Of a stretch of DNA of 30,520 bases, positions 20,062-28,894 are shown piece by piece. The stretch's first letter is position 1; each line of letters opens with the position of its first letter. Both the position numbers and the translations under genes were made by a program. Origin of the DNA: a virus; the IMG/VR virus record IMGVR_UViG_3300025728_000024, positions 1 through 30,520 of that record, one strand, 5' to 3'. The notes below the pieces were generated by a model. It saw only the letters and a program-made list of their open reading frames with translations, was not told where the DNA came from and did no database searches.

Positions 20062-21534
20062 ATGTCTATCCCGGCAAGCCGCATTGTCACGATCAACCCG
20101 TCTGCCGTAGGCACTGGCGGCAATCCGTTGGCAATGAACACCCTGCTCATTACGAGCGGTCCTGAACGCACGATTGGCGTGCAAAACTTTGGCAGTGCTG
20201 CCGAGGTTGGCGCCTTCTACGGCCTGACTTCTCCGGAGTACATCTTCGCTGGTCGATACTTCCTCGGCTACGACGGCGCCTTCAAGGTGCCTGGCGCGCT
20301 GAACGTCGTGCAGGATGCCGCCGCTGCACTGCCTGCCATTCTGCGCGGCGCCAGCGTTCGCACCATGACCCTGGCGCAGCTCAAGCTTGTCGTCGGCGAT
20401 CTGATCGTAACGATTGACGGCTCGCCGATCACCGTGCCGGTCAACTTCTCGGCGGTCACCAGTTTCTCTGAAGCCGCGGCCCTGCTGACCGACGTGAGCA
20501 ACTTCGTCGGCGATTTCAACGAGCAACAGCAGTGCTTCGAACTGACCACCGTCGATACTGGCGCCACCGCCAACATCAGCTTTGGCTCTGGCGTGGCAGG
20601 CTTGGCGATCAAGTTGGATCAGGCCGCGGGCGCCCAAAAGGAAAATGGTCGCGCCGTCATGAACGATGCCGAGCTGATGACCTACGTCCTAAATAGAACC
20701 CAGAACTTCGGCGTCATCACGCACGTTGCCGAGCAGATCCGCGCCGCGAAGGAATCCATGGCCGCATGGGTGACGCTGCAGAACAGCCGCTTCGCCTACA
20801 TCGCGCAGGACACTGACGGTACGGCCCTGGTCGCCAACAACGATGCAAGCTTCGGCGCATGGCTGGACGAAACCGAGCAGAACGGTACGACCCCGTATTA
20901 CGGCACCATTGAGCAAGTGGCGGCAGTCTGCGGCGGTATCGCGGCCATCGACTTCAAGCGCACCAACGGTCGTCGCAACATCATGTTCATGAAGCAGGCG
21001 GGTATTGCTGCGACCATCACCGATGAAGGCGATTACACCGCGCTGATGAGCAACGGCTACACCTTCTACGGCGAGTTCGCCACGGCCAACGACGAGTTCC
21101 GATTCAACGTCAACGGCGGCGTATCGGGCCAGTTCAAGTGGCTGGACAACTACGTCAACCAGATCTACCTGAGTGCGCAGTTCCAGCTGGCGATGATGAC
21201 CATGCTGGTCAGTTACGGCTACATCCCGTACACCGAGACTGGCAAGGCGATTCACCGTGCAGCGGCAGCTGCTCCGATCACCGAGATGCTCAACTTCGGC
21301 GGCATCGTTGCGCTGATTGATCCGTCCGCTCTGGACGATCAGCAGAAGTCGATCATCAACACCCAGGCCGGCTTCGACATCGTGCCATCCCTGCTTTCCA
21401 AGGGCTGGGCCATCGACCTCAAGACGCCGGATGCGCAGACCCGCGGCAATCGTGGCTCCTTCCCGTTCACCTTCTGGTACACAGATGGCGGATCGGTACA
21501 GAGAGTCAACATGGCCTCCATCAACGTTCAATAA
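20062..21534 (+). CDS. Tail sheath protein, DUF3383 family
   Basis: A 490-residue contractile tail sheath of the DUF3383 family. It has an N-terminal SIPASRIVTINPSAVGTGGN and LLITSGPERTIGVQNFGSA, and a middle variable domain. The C-terminal core includes IDFKRTNGRRNIMFMKQAGI, ANDEFRFNVNGGVSGQFKWL, YVNQIYLSAQFQLAMMTML and a final SFPFTFWYTDGGSVQRVNM. Its presence shows that the tail is contractile. It is followed after 12 bases by the tube gene, with AAGGGGAA as ribosome binding site. Confidence 0.9.
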   Translation: MSIPASRIVTINPSAVGTGGNPLAMNTLLITSGPERTIGVQNFGSAAEVGAFYGLTSPEYIFAGRYFLGYDGAFKVPGALNVVQDAAAALPAILRGASVRTMTLAQLKLVVGDLIVTIDGSPITVPVNFSAVTSFSEAAALLTDVSNFVGDFNEQQQCFELTTVDTGATANISFGSGVAGLAIKLDQAAGAQKENGRAVMNDAELMTYVLNRTQNFGVITHVAEQIRAAKESMAAWVTLQNSRFAYIAQDTDGTALVANNDASFGAWLDETEQNGTTPYYGTIEQVAAVCGGIAAIDFKRTNGRRNIMFMKQAGIAATITDEGDYTALMSNGYTFYGEFATANDEFRFNVNGGVSGQFKWLDNYVNQIYLSAQFQLAMMTMLVSYGYIPYTETGKAIHRAAAAAPITEMLNFGGIVALIDPSALDDQQKSIINTQAGFDIVPSLLSKGWAIDLKTPDAQTRGNRGSFPFTFWYTDGGSVQRVNMASINVQ

Positions 21535-21546
21535 GGGGAACGAATC

Positions 21547-21996
21547 ATGACAATGTCCCAAAACCCGAGAACCATCACGGCGGCCAACAGCGTCGTTATG
21601 TTCACCGCTGCGGGCTACTACGATCAGGCGATCCAACTTCAAGGCTTCCAGGTCGATAACGCATTCGGTTTCGGTGATGCCACCGTGGGCGAAACCCGAA
21701 TCGGCGTGGATGGCAAGCAATCGGGCGGCTGGATCGCTCACGAAGTGCAGGTGACGGTGTTCCTTGAAGCGAACAGCGCCAGCCGTTTGCAGATGGAGCA
21801 GTTCCGCGCCTGGTGTAACGCCAACCAGGAAACCAGCCTCTGCGCACTGGACGTCACCATCCCGTCGATTGGCCGTCGCGTCCAGTGCAGCGGCTTCATG
21901 GTAAGCCAAGGTGGCGGCCCTTCCGCGCAGAAGCTCATCAACGGCACGCAGTACGTGTTCAATATGGTCATCAACAGCGAGGAATCCATCTCGTGA
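21547..21996 (+). CDS. Tail tube protein
   Basis: A 149-residue beta-rich protein directly after the sheath, the usual place for the inner tube of contractile tails. Segments such as YDQAIQLQGFQVDNAFGFGD, EVQVTVFLEANSASRLQMEQ and SGFMVSQGGGPSAQKLINGT fit the DUF3277-type tube proteins of these phages. Its stop overlaps the GTG start of the chaperone gene. Confidence 0.75.
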   Translation: MTMSQNPRTITAANSVVMFTAAGYYDQAIQLQGFQVDNAFGFGDATVGETRIGVDGKQSGGWIAHEVQVTVFLEANSASRLQMEQFRAWCNANQETSLCALDVTIPSIGRRVQCSGFMVSQGGGPSAQKLINGTQYVFNMVINSEESIS

Positions 21997-22421
21997 TTAC
22001 GACCAAGGACGTGACCATCGACGACGGCACGGACGCCGGCAAAACGTTCATCGTGAAGAAGATGCCTTTGCTTCGCGGTGATCGTTGGGCCAACCGCGTG
22101 GCGCTGTCGCTGTGCAAGGGCGGGGTTGATATCTCCGGCCTGACCATGACCGACGACAACGGCAAGCTGGTGTTCCGCGGCCTGCTGGACATGGCAGGCG
22201 TGGTCAGCGTGGCACTGAAGGCATTGGGCGGCGTCGATGACGTCACTGCTCAGGCGTTGCTTGACGAGGTGTTGCAAGACGTTCGCCTGCGCCTGCCCAA
22301 CGGATCGGAGCGGCCTTTGATTCTCGACACCGACGTGACCAGCATCTCCACGCTCTGGAAACTTCGCATAGAATCGATCAAGGTCAACCTCGATTTTTTA
22401 ACGGCCGGCGTTACCCAGTAA
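21993..22421 (+). CDS. Tail assembly chaperone, short form (gpG-like)
   Basis: A 142-residue protein starting at GTG 21993, which overlaps the tube stop as GTGA and has GAGGAA upstream. It begins with ITTKDVTIDDGTDAGKTFIV and is mainly helical later (ALKALGGVDDVTAQALLDEV). In lambda-like and P2-like tails, the chaperone before the tape measure is made in a short form and, by -1 frameshift, a long form. A perfect slippery heptamer T TTT TTA lies at 22394-22400, near the end, as expected. Confidence 0.82.
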   Translation: MITTKDVTIDDGTDAGKTFIVKKMPLLRGDRWANRVALSLCKGGVDISGLTMTDDNGKLVFRGLLDMAGVVSVALKALGGVDDVTAQALLDEVLQDVRLRLPNGSERPLILDTDVTSISTLWKLRIESIKVNLDFLTAGVTQ

Positions 22422-22651
22422 TCGAAGCTGATGGGTTGCAGATGCCTCTGAACACAGAGGCGTTTGCAAGGTGCGTAAACCTGAGTGCCCAGGCCTACTA
22501 TGTCCTCGACAATGGCCTGGCTACTTACGCCGAGCTTGACTCGCACCTAACGCTTGAAGACGCCATCACGATGATCGAATTTCATCAGGTGTCTGCGCAC
22601 AACAAGGCACTGATCAAGGAATTACAAGATGAGCTCGGTAACGGTCGATGA
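21993..22651 (+). CDS. Tail assembly chaperone, frameshifted long form (gpGT-like)
   Basis: This product joins codons 21993-22400 to the -1 frame from base 22400, giving about 219 residues. After the slip the frame reads NGRRYPVIEADGLQMPLN and continues without a stop to 22651, where it has EAFARCVNLSAQAYYVLDNG and ELDSHLTLEDAITMIEFH. The slippery site is T TTT TTA at 22394-22400 in the correct phase. The downstream region has its own ATG at 22436, but the open -1 frame upstream of that ATG and the tape-measure position argue for frameshifting. The long form bridges tube and tape measure during assembly. Confidence 0.8.
22394..22400 (+). promoter_or_regulatory. -1 ribosomal frameshift site
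   Basis: The heptamer T TTT TTA is in the X XXY YYZ phase of the chaperone reading frame (GAT TTT TTA). It is 19 bases before the zero-frame stop, and the -1 frame is open on both sides. A GC-rich stretch follows (ACGGCCGGCG), which could form a small stem with itself or downstream sequence. Confidence 0.82.
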
Positions 22652-24893
22652 ACTGGTCATGCGAATTGAGATCGAACTGGATAAGTTCCGATCTGATGCC
22701 AGCCAGGCCGAAGACATTGAGAAGCGCCTTCGCGGCGCGCTCAAGAAAACCGGCGATGCTGCGAAAGATGCCGGCGACCGCGTCGGAGACTTTACGGATG
22801 ACGTGTCCGACTCTAACAACGAACTGACTCGATACCTGCTGGCAGTGACGGGCGTGACGAAAAAGATCGTCGCGCTGTTTGCGGCTGTTACTGGCTCAAA
22901 CGCGATCCTTAAATTCACCAATCAAATCTCGGACGCCAACGATCAATTGGGCTTCCTGTCCAAGCGACTTGGCATGGCTGGCCGCGACATCAAAGGCATG
23001 GATACCGCTGTCGCCGGTTTGGGCGGTGCTGGGGCCTCCGCCGAAAACACCATGAAAAGCCTGAATCAGGGGATTCAGGAAATGGTGCTGATGGGCAATG
23101 ACTCCCTGATCCCGTTCTTCAGCGCGCTGGGCGTCGGCGTGGTCGATGCTTCTGGCAACGTCCGCAAGATGAATGACGTTCTGCTGGATATGTCCGACTC
23201 GCTGTCGAAGATGGACCCGCAGCAGGCCTATGCGATCGCCTCGGCGATGGGCCTGGATGACGGCATGGCCAACGCCCTGATCCAGGGTCGTGACGCCATG
23301 CAAGAAATGCTCAGCATGCAGGAAAAGGCCTACGTCTCAAGCAAAGAGGAAATTGCCGCCAGCCGCGAACTGAGCAAAGCGCAAGCATTCCTGTCGGCGC
23401 AGTGGGAAGGCCTGAAAACCATGCTGGCCAACGCCCTGATTCCCGTCCTGCTCAAGATCACGAAAGTCGTGTCGGGCTGGATGGATTACCTGGCGCGCAA
23501 CGAGCGCACAGCGCGCAACTTCTTCGAGGGCATCGCCATTGCGGTGACGGTGCTGCTCATCCCGGCGCTGGTCAAGGCTGGCATCGCTATTTTGGCACTG
23601 GTGGCGCCGATCCTTGGCACGGCTGTCGTGGTGGCGATTCTGGCAGCCGGCTTCGCCCTGCTTTACGACGACTACAAAACCTGGTCCGAGGGCGGAAAAT
23701 CGCTGTTCGACTGGACTGAGTTCGACAAGTACATCAAGGGTACCAACGTATCCGTTGATAGCTTGGCGAAAGGCTTTGCCCGCCTGCTGACCGGCTACGA
23801 CTCGCTGAGTGATGCCCAGCAAGCCTTTTCGAAATGGCTGCACGAAAAAGGCATCATTGACGAAAACGGCGTCTCCGTCCGCGGCCTGGCGAACGCCTTC
23901 AAACAGCTGGGCAAGGATATTTTCGACTCGGTCCCAGCCATGAAAACCATGCTAGATCTGATCGGCGCTGTGATGGAAGGCCGGTGGAGTGACGCCTTCG
24001 ACCTGGCAAAGAAAATCCCCGGCCAGATGGCGGGCACGCTTCTCGATGTGGGTCAGGCTGCGTCTGGTCATGTCGTTGGAGCGATCGACACCATGCTGGG
24101 CCATGACCCTGAACAGGAAGGCACCATTTCCAGCGCGCAACGTGGCGCCTTCGACTGGGTGAAAAACAAGCTCGCGGGCTGGGTTGGCTCGTCAGGCTCT
24201 GGCGCCTCTAGTGGCGGAGCTGTCGGCGGCGGCCTCTCTAATGATAATGCCAACTCTATTGCCAGGATCGCGCAGCAACTCGGCCTAGATCCCAACGACC
24301 TCGCGCAAATCATTTCGTTTGAGACGGGCGGAACGTTTGACCCTAACGCCCGCAACCCCAACTCATCGGCCACCGGCCTTATTCAAAAGATGGCCGACCC
24401 GGACGGCAAGTATTACGGGCACACCCGCGACGAACTGGGCGCCATGGGCTTCGATGAGCAAATGGAGAAAGTGGTTAAGCGCTACTTCCAAGAGCGAGGA
24501 TTCTCTGATGGTCGCACTCACACGGTCGGAGAGGCTTACGAGGCCGTGGCGGGATCCGGCTACAAGAAGGGCTCGAAAGCCTACGACCTGAACAAGGTGT
24601 GGGATGCAAACGGTGATGGCACGATCGATCGCCAGGAGGCCGTCAATTCGCCACAGTTTAAGGCGCACAGTCAGGACTGGATGGGCGCGCAAAGAGCCAT
24701 CCAAATGACGGGCATCCCTGGCGTGCCAGGCGGTGGCACTTCCAACAATCAGGGCGGCGCACAAGTTACCATCGGTAGCGTCACCGTGCAGACCTCGGCG
24801 ACCACTCTGCCCGAAGCAACTGCCGCAGGTGTGGCGGCTGGCGTATCGCGCAGCAGTCAGCTTATTAATCAATTGGGAGGTGGCACACAATGA
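22629..24893 (+). CDS. Tape measure protein with transglycosylase-like domain
   Basis: A 754-residue protein that sets tail length and lies along the tube. The N-terminal 250 residues are helical (EDIEKRLRGALKKTGDAA). Hydrophobic segments lie at about 298-348. A glycine/serine linker (about 515-535) leads to a lysozyme-like domain with LDPNDLAQIISFETGGTF (likely catalytic Glu565) and ARNPNSSATGLIQ. Next is a perfect EF-hand-type calcium loop DANGDGTIDRQE at 659-670, then a low-complexity end. The enzyme part could cut peptidoglycan during DNA entry. It is short for a tape measure, implying a tail of moderate length. Confidence 0.88.
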   Translation: MSSVTVDELVMRIEIELDKFRSDASQAEDIEKRLRGALKKTGDAAKDAGDRVGDFTDDVSDSNNELTRYLLAVTGVTKKIVALFAAVTGSNAILKFTNQISDANDQLGFLSKRLGMAGRDIKGMDTAVAGLGGAGASAENTMKSLNQGIQEMVLMGNDSLIPFFSALGVGVVDASGNVRKMNDVLLDMSDSLSKMDPQQAYAIASAMGLDDGMANALIQGRDAMQEMLSMQEKAYVSSKEEIAASRELSKAQAFLSAQWEGLKTMLANALIPVLLKITKVVSGWMDYLARNERTARNFFEGIAIAVTVLLIPALVKAGIAILALVAPILGTAVVVAILAAGFALLYDDYKTWSEGGKSLFDWTEFDKYIKGTNVSVDSLAKGFARLLTGYDSLSDAQQAFSKWLHEKGIIDENGVSVRGLANAFKQLGKDIFDSVPAMKTMLDLIGAVMEGRWSDAFDLAKKIPGQMAGTLLDVGQAASGHVVGAIDTMLGHDPEQEGTISSAQRGAFDWVKNKLAGWVGSSGSGASSGGAVGGGLSNDNANSIARIAQQLGLDPNDLAQIISFETGGTFDPNARNPNSSATGLIQKMADPDGKYYGHTRDELGAMGFDEQMEKVVKRYFQERGFSDGRTHTVGEAYEAVAGSGYKKGSKAYDLNKVWDANGDGTIDRQEAVNSPQFKAHSQDWMGAQRAIQMTGIPGVPGGGTSNNQGGAQVTIGSVTVQTSATTLPEATAAGVAAGVSRSSQLINQLGGGTQ

Positions 24894-25600
24894 CGATTCC
24901 AGGGCTGCCCTCGATACCGGACTTTAAAGGGCTTGTTTCCTCCGGCACGGGTGCGCTGATCAGCTTCGGCGGCGCGACATTGATCCGCAAGATCTTCGGC
25001 AATCAGTGGGGTATCTTCAACCAGTTCGGCATCCCGATCATGCTGGCGGATACCGTCTATTCGGTGAAGTACCAGAACAACAGCCAGGTGTCCCAGGCTC
25101 CGGTCGAGAAAGGCACCTTCACCAGCTACAACAAGGTGCAGAACCCCTATCAGGCGACCGTGACCATGATTCGCGGCGGCGGTGATGCCACCCTGCGCGG
25201 CCTGTTCATTGCCCAGCTCGAGCTGCTGTCGAAGTCCACCCTGCTGTTTCACGTCATCACGCCCGAATACGTCCACATCAATGCAGCGATCACCGGCTAC
25301 GACTATGCGAGAATGCCGCAAGATGGCGCCCGCATGATCGCGGCCAACATCTACCTGGAAGAGATTCGCGAAGGCGAGGTCACTTACGAAACCAAGGAGA
25401 CCGCCAATCCGGAGGACGCGCCGCCGACCGATGCGGGCGTGCAGCAGCCGAGACAGGTCGCTGAGTCAATCCTGTTGAGAGTGAATGGTGCGGTCGAAGA
25501 TGCGGGCGGGATTCAGCAGGCGCTTCAAACTGTCGGGGAAAAAGTGATGGACATGTTTGATCGATTCGTAAACGGGACGCCTGGAGCAGTGACGCAATGA
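24890..25600 (+). CDS. Baseplate / tail-tip protein
   Basis: A 236-residue protein just after the tape measure. The N-terminal part has ALISFGGATLIRKIFGNQWG and a beta-rich core VYSVKYQNNSQVSQAPVEKG...FTSYNKVQNPYQATVTMI, ending NIYLEEIREGEVTYE. A proline-rich linker and a helical end follow. This fits the small distal-tail or baseplate proteins of simple contractile phages, which join tube to hub. Family name not certain. Overlaps on both sides by ATGA. Confidence 0.65.
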   Translation: MTIPGLPSIPDFKGLVSSGTGALISFGGATLIRKIFGNQWGIFNQFGIPIMLADTVYSVKYQNNSQVSQAPVEKGTFTSYNKVQNPYQATVTMIRGGGDATLRGLFIAQLELLSKSTLLFHVITPEYVHINAAITGYDYARMPQDGARMIAANIYLEEIREGEVTYETKETANPEDAPPTDAGVQQPRQVAESILLRVNGAVEDAGGIQQALQTVGEKVMDMFDRFVNGTPGAVTQ

Positions 25601-25869
25601 CACTGATGAATATTCCGCTGCAGCCGATCCCCAATCAGTCGGTTTCGTTCCTTCTGAATGGAACGTCGTACACAATTGACGTGGACACTCGCCTCGAGAA
25701 CATTTACATCTCGATCTTTCAGGATGGGGAATACGTGTTGCGCAATCGCGCCCTGCGCGCCTATGCCCCGGTCGGGTTTGACTTGCAACTGGCCGACACG
25801 CTGGGCACGGATGACCCGGTTTACACCGGTCTCGGCTCGCGCTGGTTACTGATGGGCCTGGAGCAATGA
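25597..25869 (+). CDS. Baseplate plug protein (Pam3 gp18-like)
   Basis: A 90-residue beta-rich protein beginning IPLQPIPNQSVSFLLNGTSY and containing NIYISIFQDGEYVLRNRALR and a final GLGSRWLLMGLEQ. It resembles the small plug proteins at the baseplate centre of cyanophage Pam3, whose simple baseplate has few protein types. It lies between the tail-tip and hub genes, as in that phage type, and overlaps the hub by ATGA. Confidence 0.7.
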   Translation: MTLMNIPLQPIPNQSVSFLLNGTSYTIDVDTRLENIYISIFQDGEYVLRNRALRAYAPVGFDLQLADTLGTDDPVYTGLGSRWLLMGLEQ

Positions 25870-26741
25870 ACAAGAAGATCATCCGGACCACCATCACCCT
25901 GATCGGCGACACCTTCGCCCAGGGCAACCCGCTGGTGACTGAAAGCCTGCGCACGATCTGCACCATCAACTTCGGCAACGGGTCAGTGGTGCCGACAGCC
26001 GAGGTCATCATCTACGGCCTCAACATGCCCGCCATGCTCAAGCTGATGCGCATCCGCTGGCGCGACATACGCAGCATGCAGAACACAATCAAGATCGAGG
26101 CCGGCGATCAGGGTGGCGAGCTGACGACGGTCTACGAGGGCAACATCACCTTTGGTTACGTGGACATGAGCAACGCGCCCGATGTGGCGTTTCGTATCAC
26201 CAGTTCTACGTCAATCCTCGACATGTACACCGCCGCTACGCCAATCACGTTCAAGGGTGTCACGCCCGTGGTTCAGGCTCTCGGGGAAATTGCCGATGCG
26301 ATGGGCTACGAACTGGAAAACAATGGTGTCCCTGACTCGCTGACGATGAAGGACGTGACCCTGACGGATACCAACCTGAACAAGATCCGCGCCCTGTGCA
26401 AGCGCTACCAGATTGACCTGTACGTCGAGCAGAAGAGAATCAGTATTGCGCCTCAAGGCGGCTCGAGAAACATCCCCATCGCCACGCTACGACCTGGCAG
26501 CGGCCTCATTGGCTACCCGGCGCCGACGATGCAGGGCGTGGACGTGCGATGCCTGTACAGTCCCGCGATTCGCTTCGGTGGCGTCATCCGCATTGCCGAC
26601 TCCATCATGGCCACATGCAATGGCGACTGGAGGGTGTTCGGGGTTACACTAAACCTTGAGTCCGAAGTGCCAGGCGGCAACTGGTTTATGGACATTCGCG
26701 CCACTCACAACGAGCCCAACAATGTCGCAATCAGTCGCTAA
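25866..26741 (+). CDS. Baseplate hub protein (gp27/gpD-like)
   Basis: A 291-residue protein with hub features: VIIYGLNMPAMLKLMRIRWR, KIEAGDQGGELTTVYEGNIT and a lysozyme-motif-free core DMYTAATPITFKGVTPVVQA. Then come LCKRYQIDLYVEQKRISIAP and an end with GDWRVFGVTLNLESEVPGGN. These match the gp27/gpD-like hub that surrounds the central spike. It overlaps the spike gene by 20 bases. Confidence 0.78.
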   Translation: MNKKIIRTTITLIGDTFAQGNPLVTESLRTICTINFGNGSVVPTAEVIIYGLNMPAMLKLMRIRWRDIRSMQNTIKIEAGDQGGELTTVYEGNITFGYVDMSNAPDVAFRITSSTSILDMYTAATPITFKGVTPVVQALGEIADAMGYELENNGVPDSLTMKDVTLTDTNLNKIRALCKRYQIDLYVEQKRISIAPQGGSRNIPIATLRPGSGLIGYPAPTMQGVDVRCLYSPAIRFGGVIRIADSIMATCNGDWRVFGVTLNLESEVPGGNWFMDIRATHNEPNNVAISR

Positions 26742-27366
26742 GCCGTTTCGCGCCGAGGATTCATCGGGCGGCCCACTGGAAACCGAGTTCATCCTTGAAC
26801 GCCTGATCGGTCGCGCCTACACCATCACGCTGGTCAAGGTGAACGAAGTGCAGCCAGGCGGGACTGGGGCGGTCGGCTTTCTATCGGCGACTGACCTGAT
26901 CCAGCAAATGGACGGCAACAACCAGGGCATCCCTAATGTGCCGATGGAAAACCTGCCCTACTTCCGCCTACAAGGAGGCACCAACGCGATAATCATGGAC
27001 CCTAAGCCGGGTGACATTGGGCTGGCCGCGTTTGCCCGTCGCGACATCAGCGAGCTGAAGCAAAACAAAACCGAGGGTCCGCCGCCAAGCCTGCGCACGC
27101 ATGACGTGTCAGACGGCCTATACTTGGGCGGCCTGCTGAATGGCGCGCCGTCTCAGTGGATTCAGTTCCTCGACAGCGGCATAAAAATCAAAGCCACGGC
27201 CGCCGTGACCATCGATGCCACCCTTCTTCAGGTGAACTGTCCGATCACTTCGACCGGCGACATCACCGACCACACCAGCAGCATGCAAGTGATGCGCGAT
27301 CAGTACAACGCGCACATTGGCCATGCTCCAAGCGGCGGATCATCTCCGAGCGTGCCAATGGAATGA
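26722..27366 (+). CDS. Baseplate central spike, Gp138-type
   Basis: A 214-residue spike with an N-terminal OB-fold part of the Gp138 type (AYTITLVKVNEVQPGGTGAV, IIMDPKPGDIGLAAFARRDI). A beta-helix segment follows (IKIKATAAVTIDATLLQVNC). The C-terminal tip reads MQVMRDQYNAHIGHAPSGG, whose HIGH element (H-x2-H, with NAH just before it) resembles the metal-binding tips of P2 gpV-type spikes. It would pierce the outer membrane. The ATG at 26722 is chosen as it starts just before the conserved part. Confidence 0.82.
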   Translation: MSQSVAKPFRAEDSSGGPLETEFILERLIGRAYTITLVKVNEVQPGGTGAVGFLSATDLIQQMDGNNQGIPNVPMENLPYFRLQGGTNAIIMDPKPGDIGLAAFARRDISELKQNKTEGPPPSLRTHDVSDGLYLGGLLNGAPSQWIQFLDSGIKIKATAAVTIDATLLQVNCPITSTGDITDHTSSMQVMRDQYNAHIGHAPSGGSSPSVPME

Positions 27367-27713
27367 GAACTCTATTTCTTCTGCCTGATACGTGGGATTT
27401 GGCACTCGATTCTTCTGGTAACATTGCTGTGGCTAGCGAGGTCTACCAGCAGGCCCAGGATGTGGCCAGCGCCTGCCGTACCTTCTCGCGCGATCTGTAT
27501 TACGATCAGGCGGCCGGCATCCCCTACTTCGAAAACGTATTGGGCCAGTTCGGTTTTCCGCTGTCGCTGTACAAGATGCACCTGGAAGAGGCGGCCAAGT
27601 CCGTCACTGGCGTGGTATCAGCCAGCGCACAACTACAATTGACCGGGCGCGTGGCCAGTGGCGCCATCCTGTTCACCAACGAAGATAATCAGACCGGGCA
27701 AATACAACTATGA
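27363..27713 (+). CDS. Baseplate wedge protein (gp25/gpW-like)
   Basis: A 116-residue protein with LFLLPDTWDLALDSSGNIAV, VASACRTFSRDLYYDQAAGI and YFENVLGQFGFPLSLYKMHL, the pattern of small gp25/gpW-like baseplate wedge proteins in these phages. It sits between spike and gpJ, as expected, overlapping both by ATGA. It probably starts sheath assembly on the baseplate. No lysozyme catalytic residues are needed or seen. Confidence 0.72.
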   Translation: MRTLFLLPDTWDLALDSSGNIAVASEVYQQAQDVASACRTFSRDLYYDQAAGIPYFENVLGQFGFPLSLYKMHLEEAAKSVTGVVSASAQLQLTGRVASGAILFTNEDNQTGQIQL

Positions 27714-28894
27714 TTCCAGTCATCGAGATCACTGACATTGGCCTGGTCGCCCCGACTCGCGAGGCGATCACGATTGGTCTGTGGGAGATCATGCGCGGCG
27801 CGTTCGGCGAGGACTTAAACGAAGATGCACGCACGCCACAGGGGCAGCTGGTCACGTCGCTAACGGCGGCCATCGATAATCAGAACAGCGCGATGATCGC
27901 CCTCGGCAACAACTTCGACCCGCGCTATGCCATTGGCCAGTTTCAAGAGGCCTTGGGTGCGGTCTACTTCCTGACGCGAAAGCTTGCTACCCGCTCAATC
28001 GCCATGCTGGACTTTATCGGCATTGGCGGAACGGTCATTCCGGAAGGTTATCTGATCGTCGATGATGCCGGTTTTGAGTGGGAAGTTTCCGCCGCTTCAA
28101 CCGTTGGCGCCGGCTTGGTGGCTGCTCTGTGCACAACTTCAGGCCCTATTCAGGCCGCGCCTTTGACCATCACCACCTTCAAGGAAACCATCGACGGCCT
28201 GGACCGCGTCGAAAACCCGGACGCCGCCGCAGCAGGTTCTAATCAGGAGCCCCGTTCGAACTTTGAGACTCGCCGTTATGAGTCGGTCGCGGCCAACAGC
28301 AAGAACATGAACGCCTCGGTGCGCGGCGCCGTGGGCAATCTGGCCGGCGTAATTGACGTGTTTGTGGCGGACAACCCCACTGACGCATCGATCGTCATCG
28401 GCGAGACGGATTACCCAATGATCCGCAACAGCCTGCTGGTGTCGGTGGTTGGCGGCGACGATCAACAGCTTGCCGAGATGATTCTGATTAAAGGAGGAAC
28501 TGGCTGCTCGTTCATGGGCAACACGTCGATTCTCTGGAAAGACGAAGCCAGCGGCGGCGCTCTGCCACCTGAATACATCGTCAAGCTTGAGCGCCCCGCT
28601 CACGTCACCGTTTCATTGCGCCTGACCGTCGTTGATCCATCGGCCATCTCCTACGCCAACTCACAAGCCGCTAAGGCGCAGATCGTGGCCGATTTCCAGT
28701 CAGGCGAATACCGCGCCCGTATCGGCGGCCTGGTGGTAGGGGCGAACTACATGCTGAATCTGGACAGCGCATTGCTGCGCCCGGTCAAGCTGGAACTGTC
28801 CACGGACGGCGTGGCATGGGAAGAGTTCATGCGCTTCGGCGTAGACCAGTACCCAACCACCTCGGCCGCCAACGTCACGCTGGTGGGCATATGA
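27710..28894 (+). CDS. Baseplate J-like protein (gp47/gpJ family)
   Basis: A 394-residue wedge protein of the baseplate J family. It shows EAITIGLWEIMRGAFGEDLN, LTRKLATRSIAMLDFIGIGG, the hallmark GGTVIPEGYLIVDDAGFEWE, and a long middle with RRYESVAANSKNMNASVRGA, which resembles the J family's 'R..A....' segment. It ends in ELSTDGVAWEEFMRFGVDQY. It forms the wedges that hold fibres and link hub to sheath. Confidence 0.85.
   Translation: MIPVIEITDIGLVAPTREAITIGLWEIMRGAFGEDLNEDARTPQGQLVTSLTAAIDNQNSAMIALGNNFDPRYAIGQFQEALGAVYFLTRKLATRSIAMLDFIGIGGTVIPEGYLIVDDAGFEWEVSAASTVGAGLVAALCTTSGPIQAAPLTITTFKETIDGLDRVENPDAAAAGSNQEPRSNFETRRYESVAANSKNMNASVRGAVGNLAGVIDVFVADNPTDASIVIGETDYPMIRNSLLVSVVGGDDQQLAEMILIKGGTGCSFMGNTSILWKDEASGGALPPEYIVKLERPAHVTVSLRLTVVDPSAISYANSQAAKAQIVADFQSGEYRARIGGLVVGANYMLNLDSALLRPVKLELSTDGVAWEEFMRFGVDQYPTTSAANVTLVGI

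Noticed and set aside
20689-21909. Long minus-strand frame (406 residues) opposite the sheath and tube genes
   Set aside because: It is a mirror of strongly coding plus-strand sequence, and all recognised genes in the window are on the plus strand.
22436-22651. An independent 71-residue gene starting at ATG 22436
   Set aside because: The same frame is open upstream to the slippery site and reads conserved chaperone-like sequence, so the frameshifted extension explains it better.
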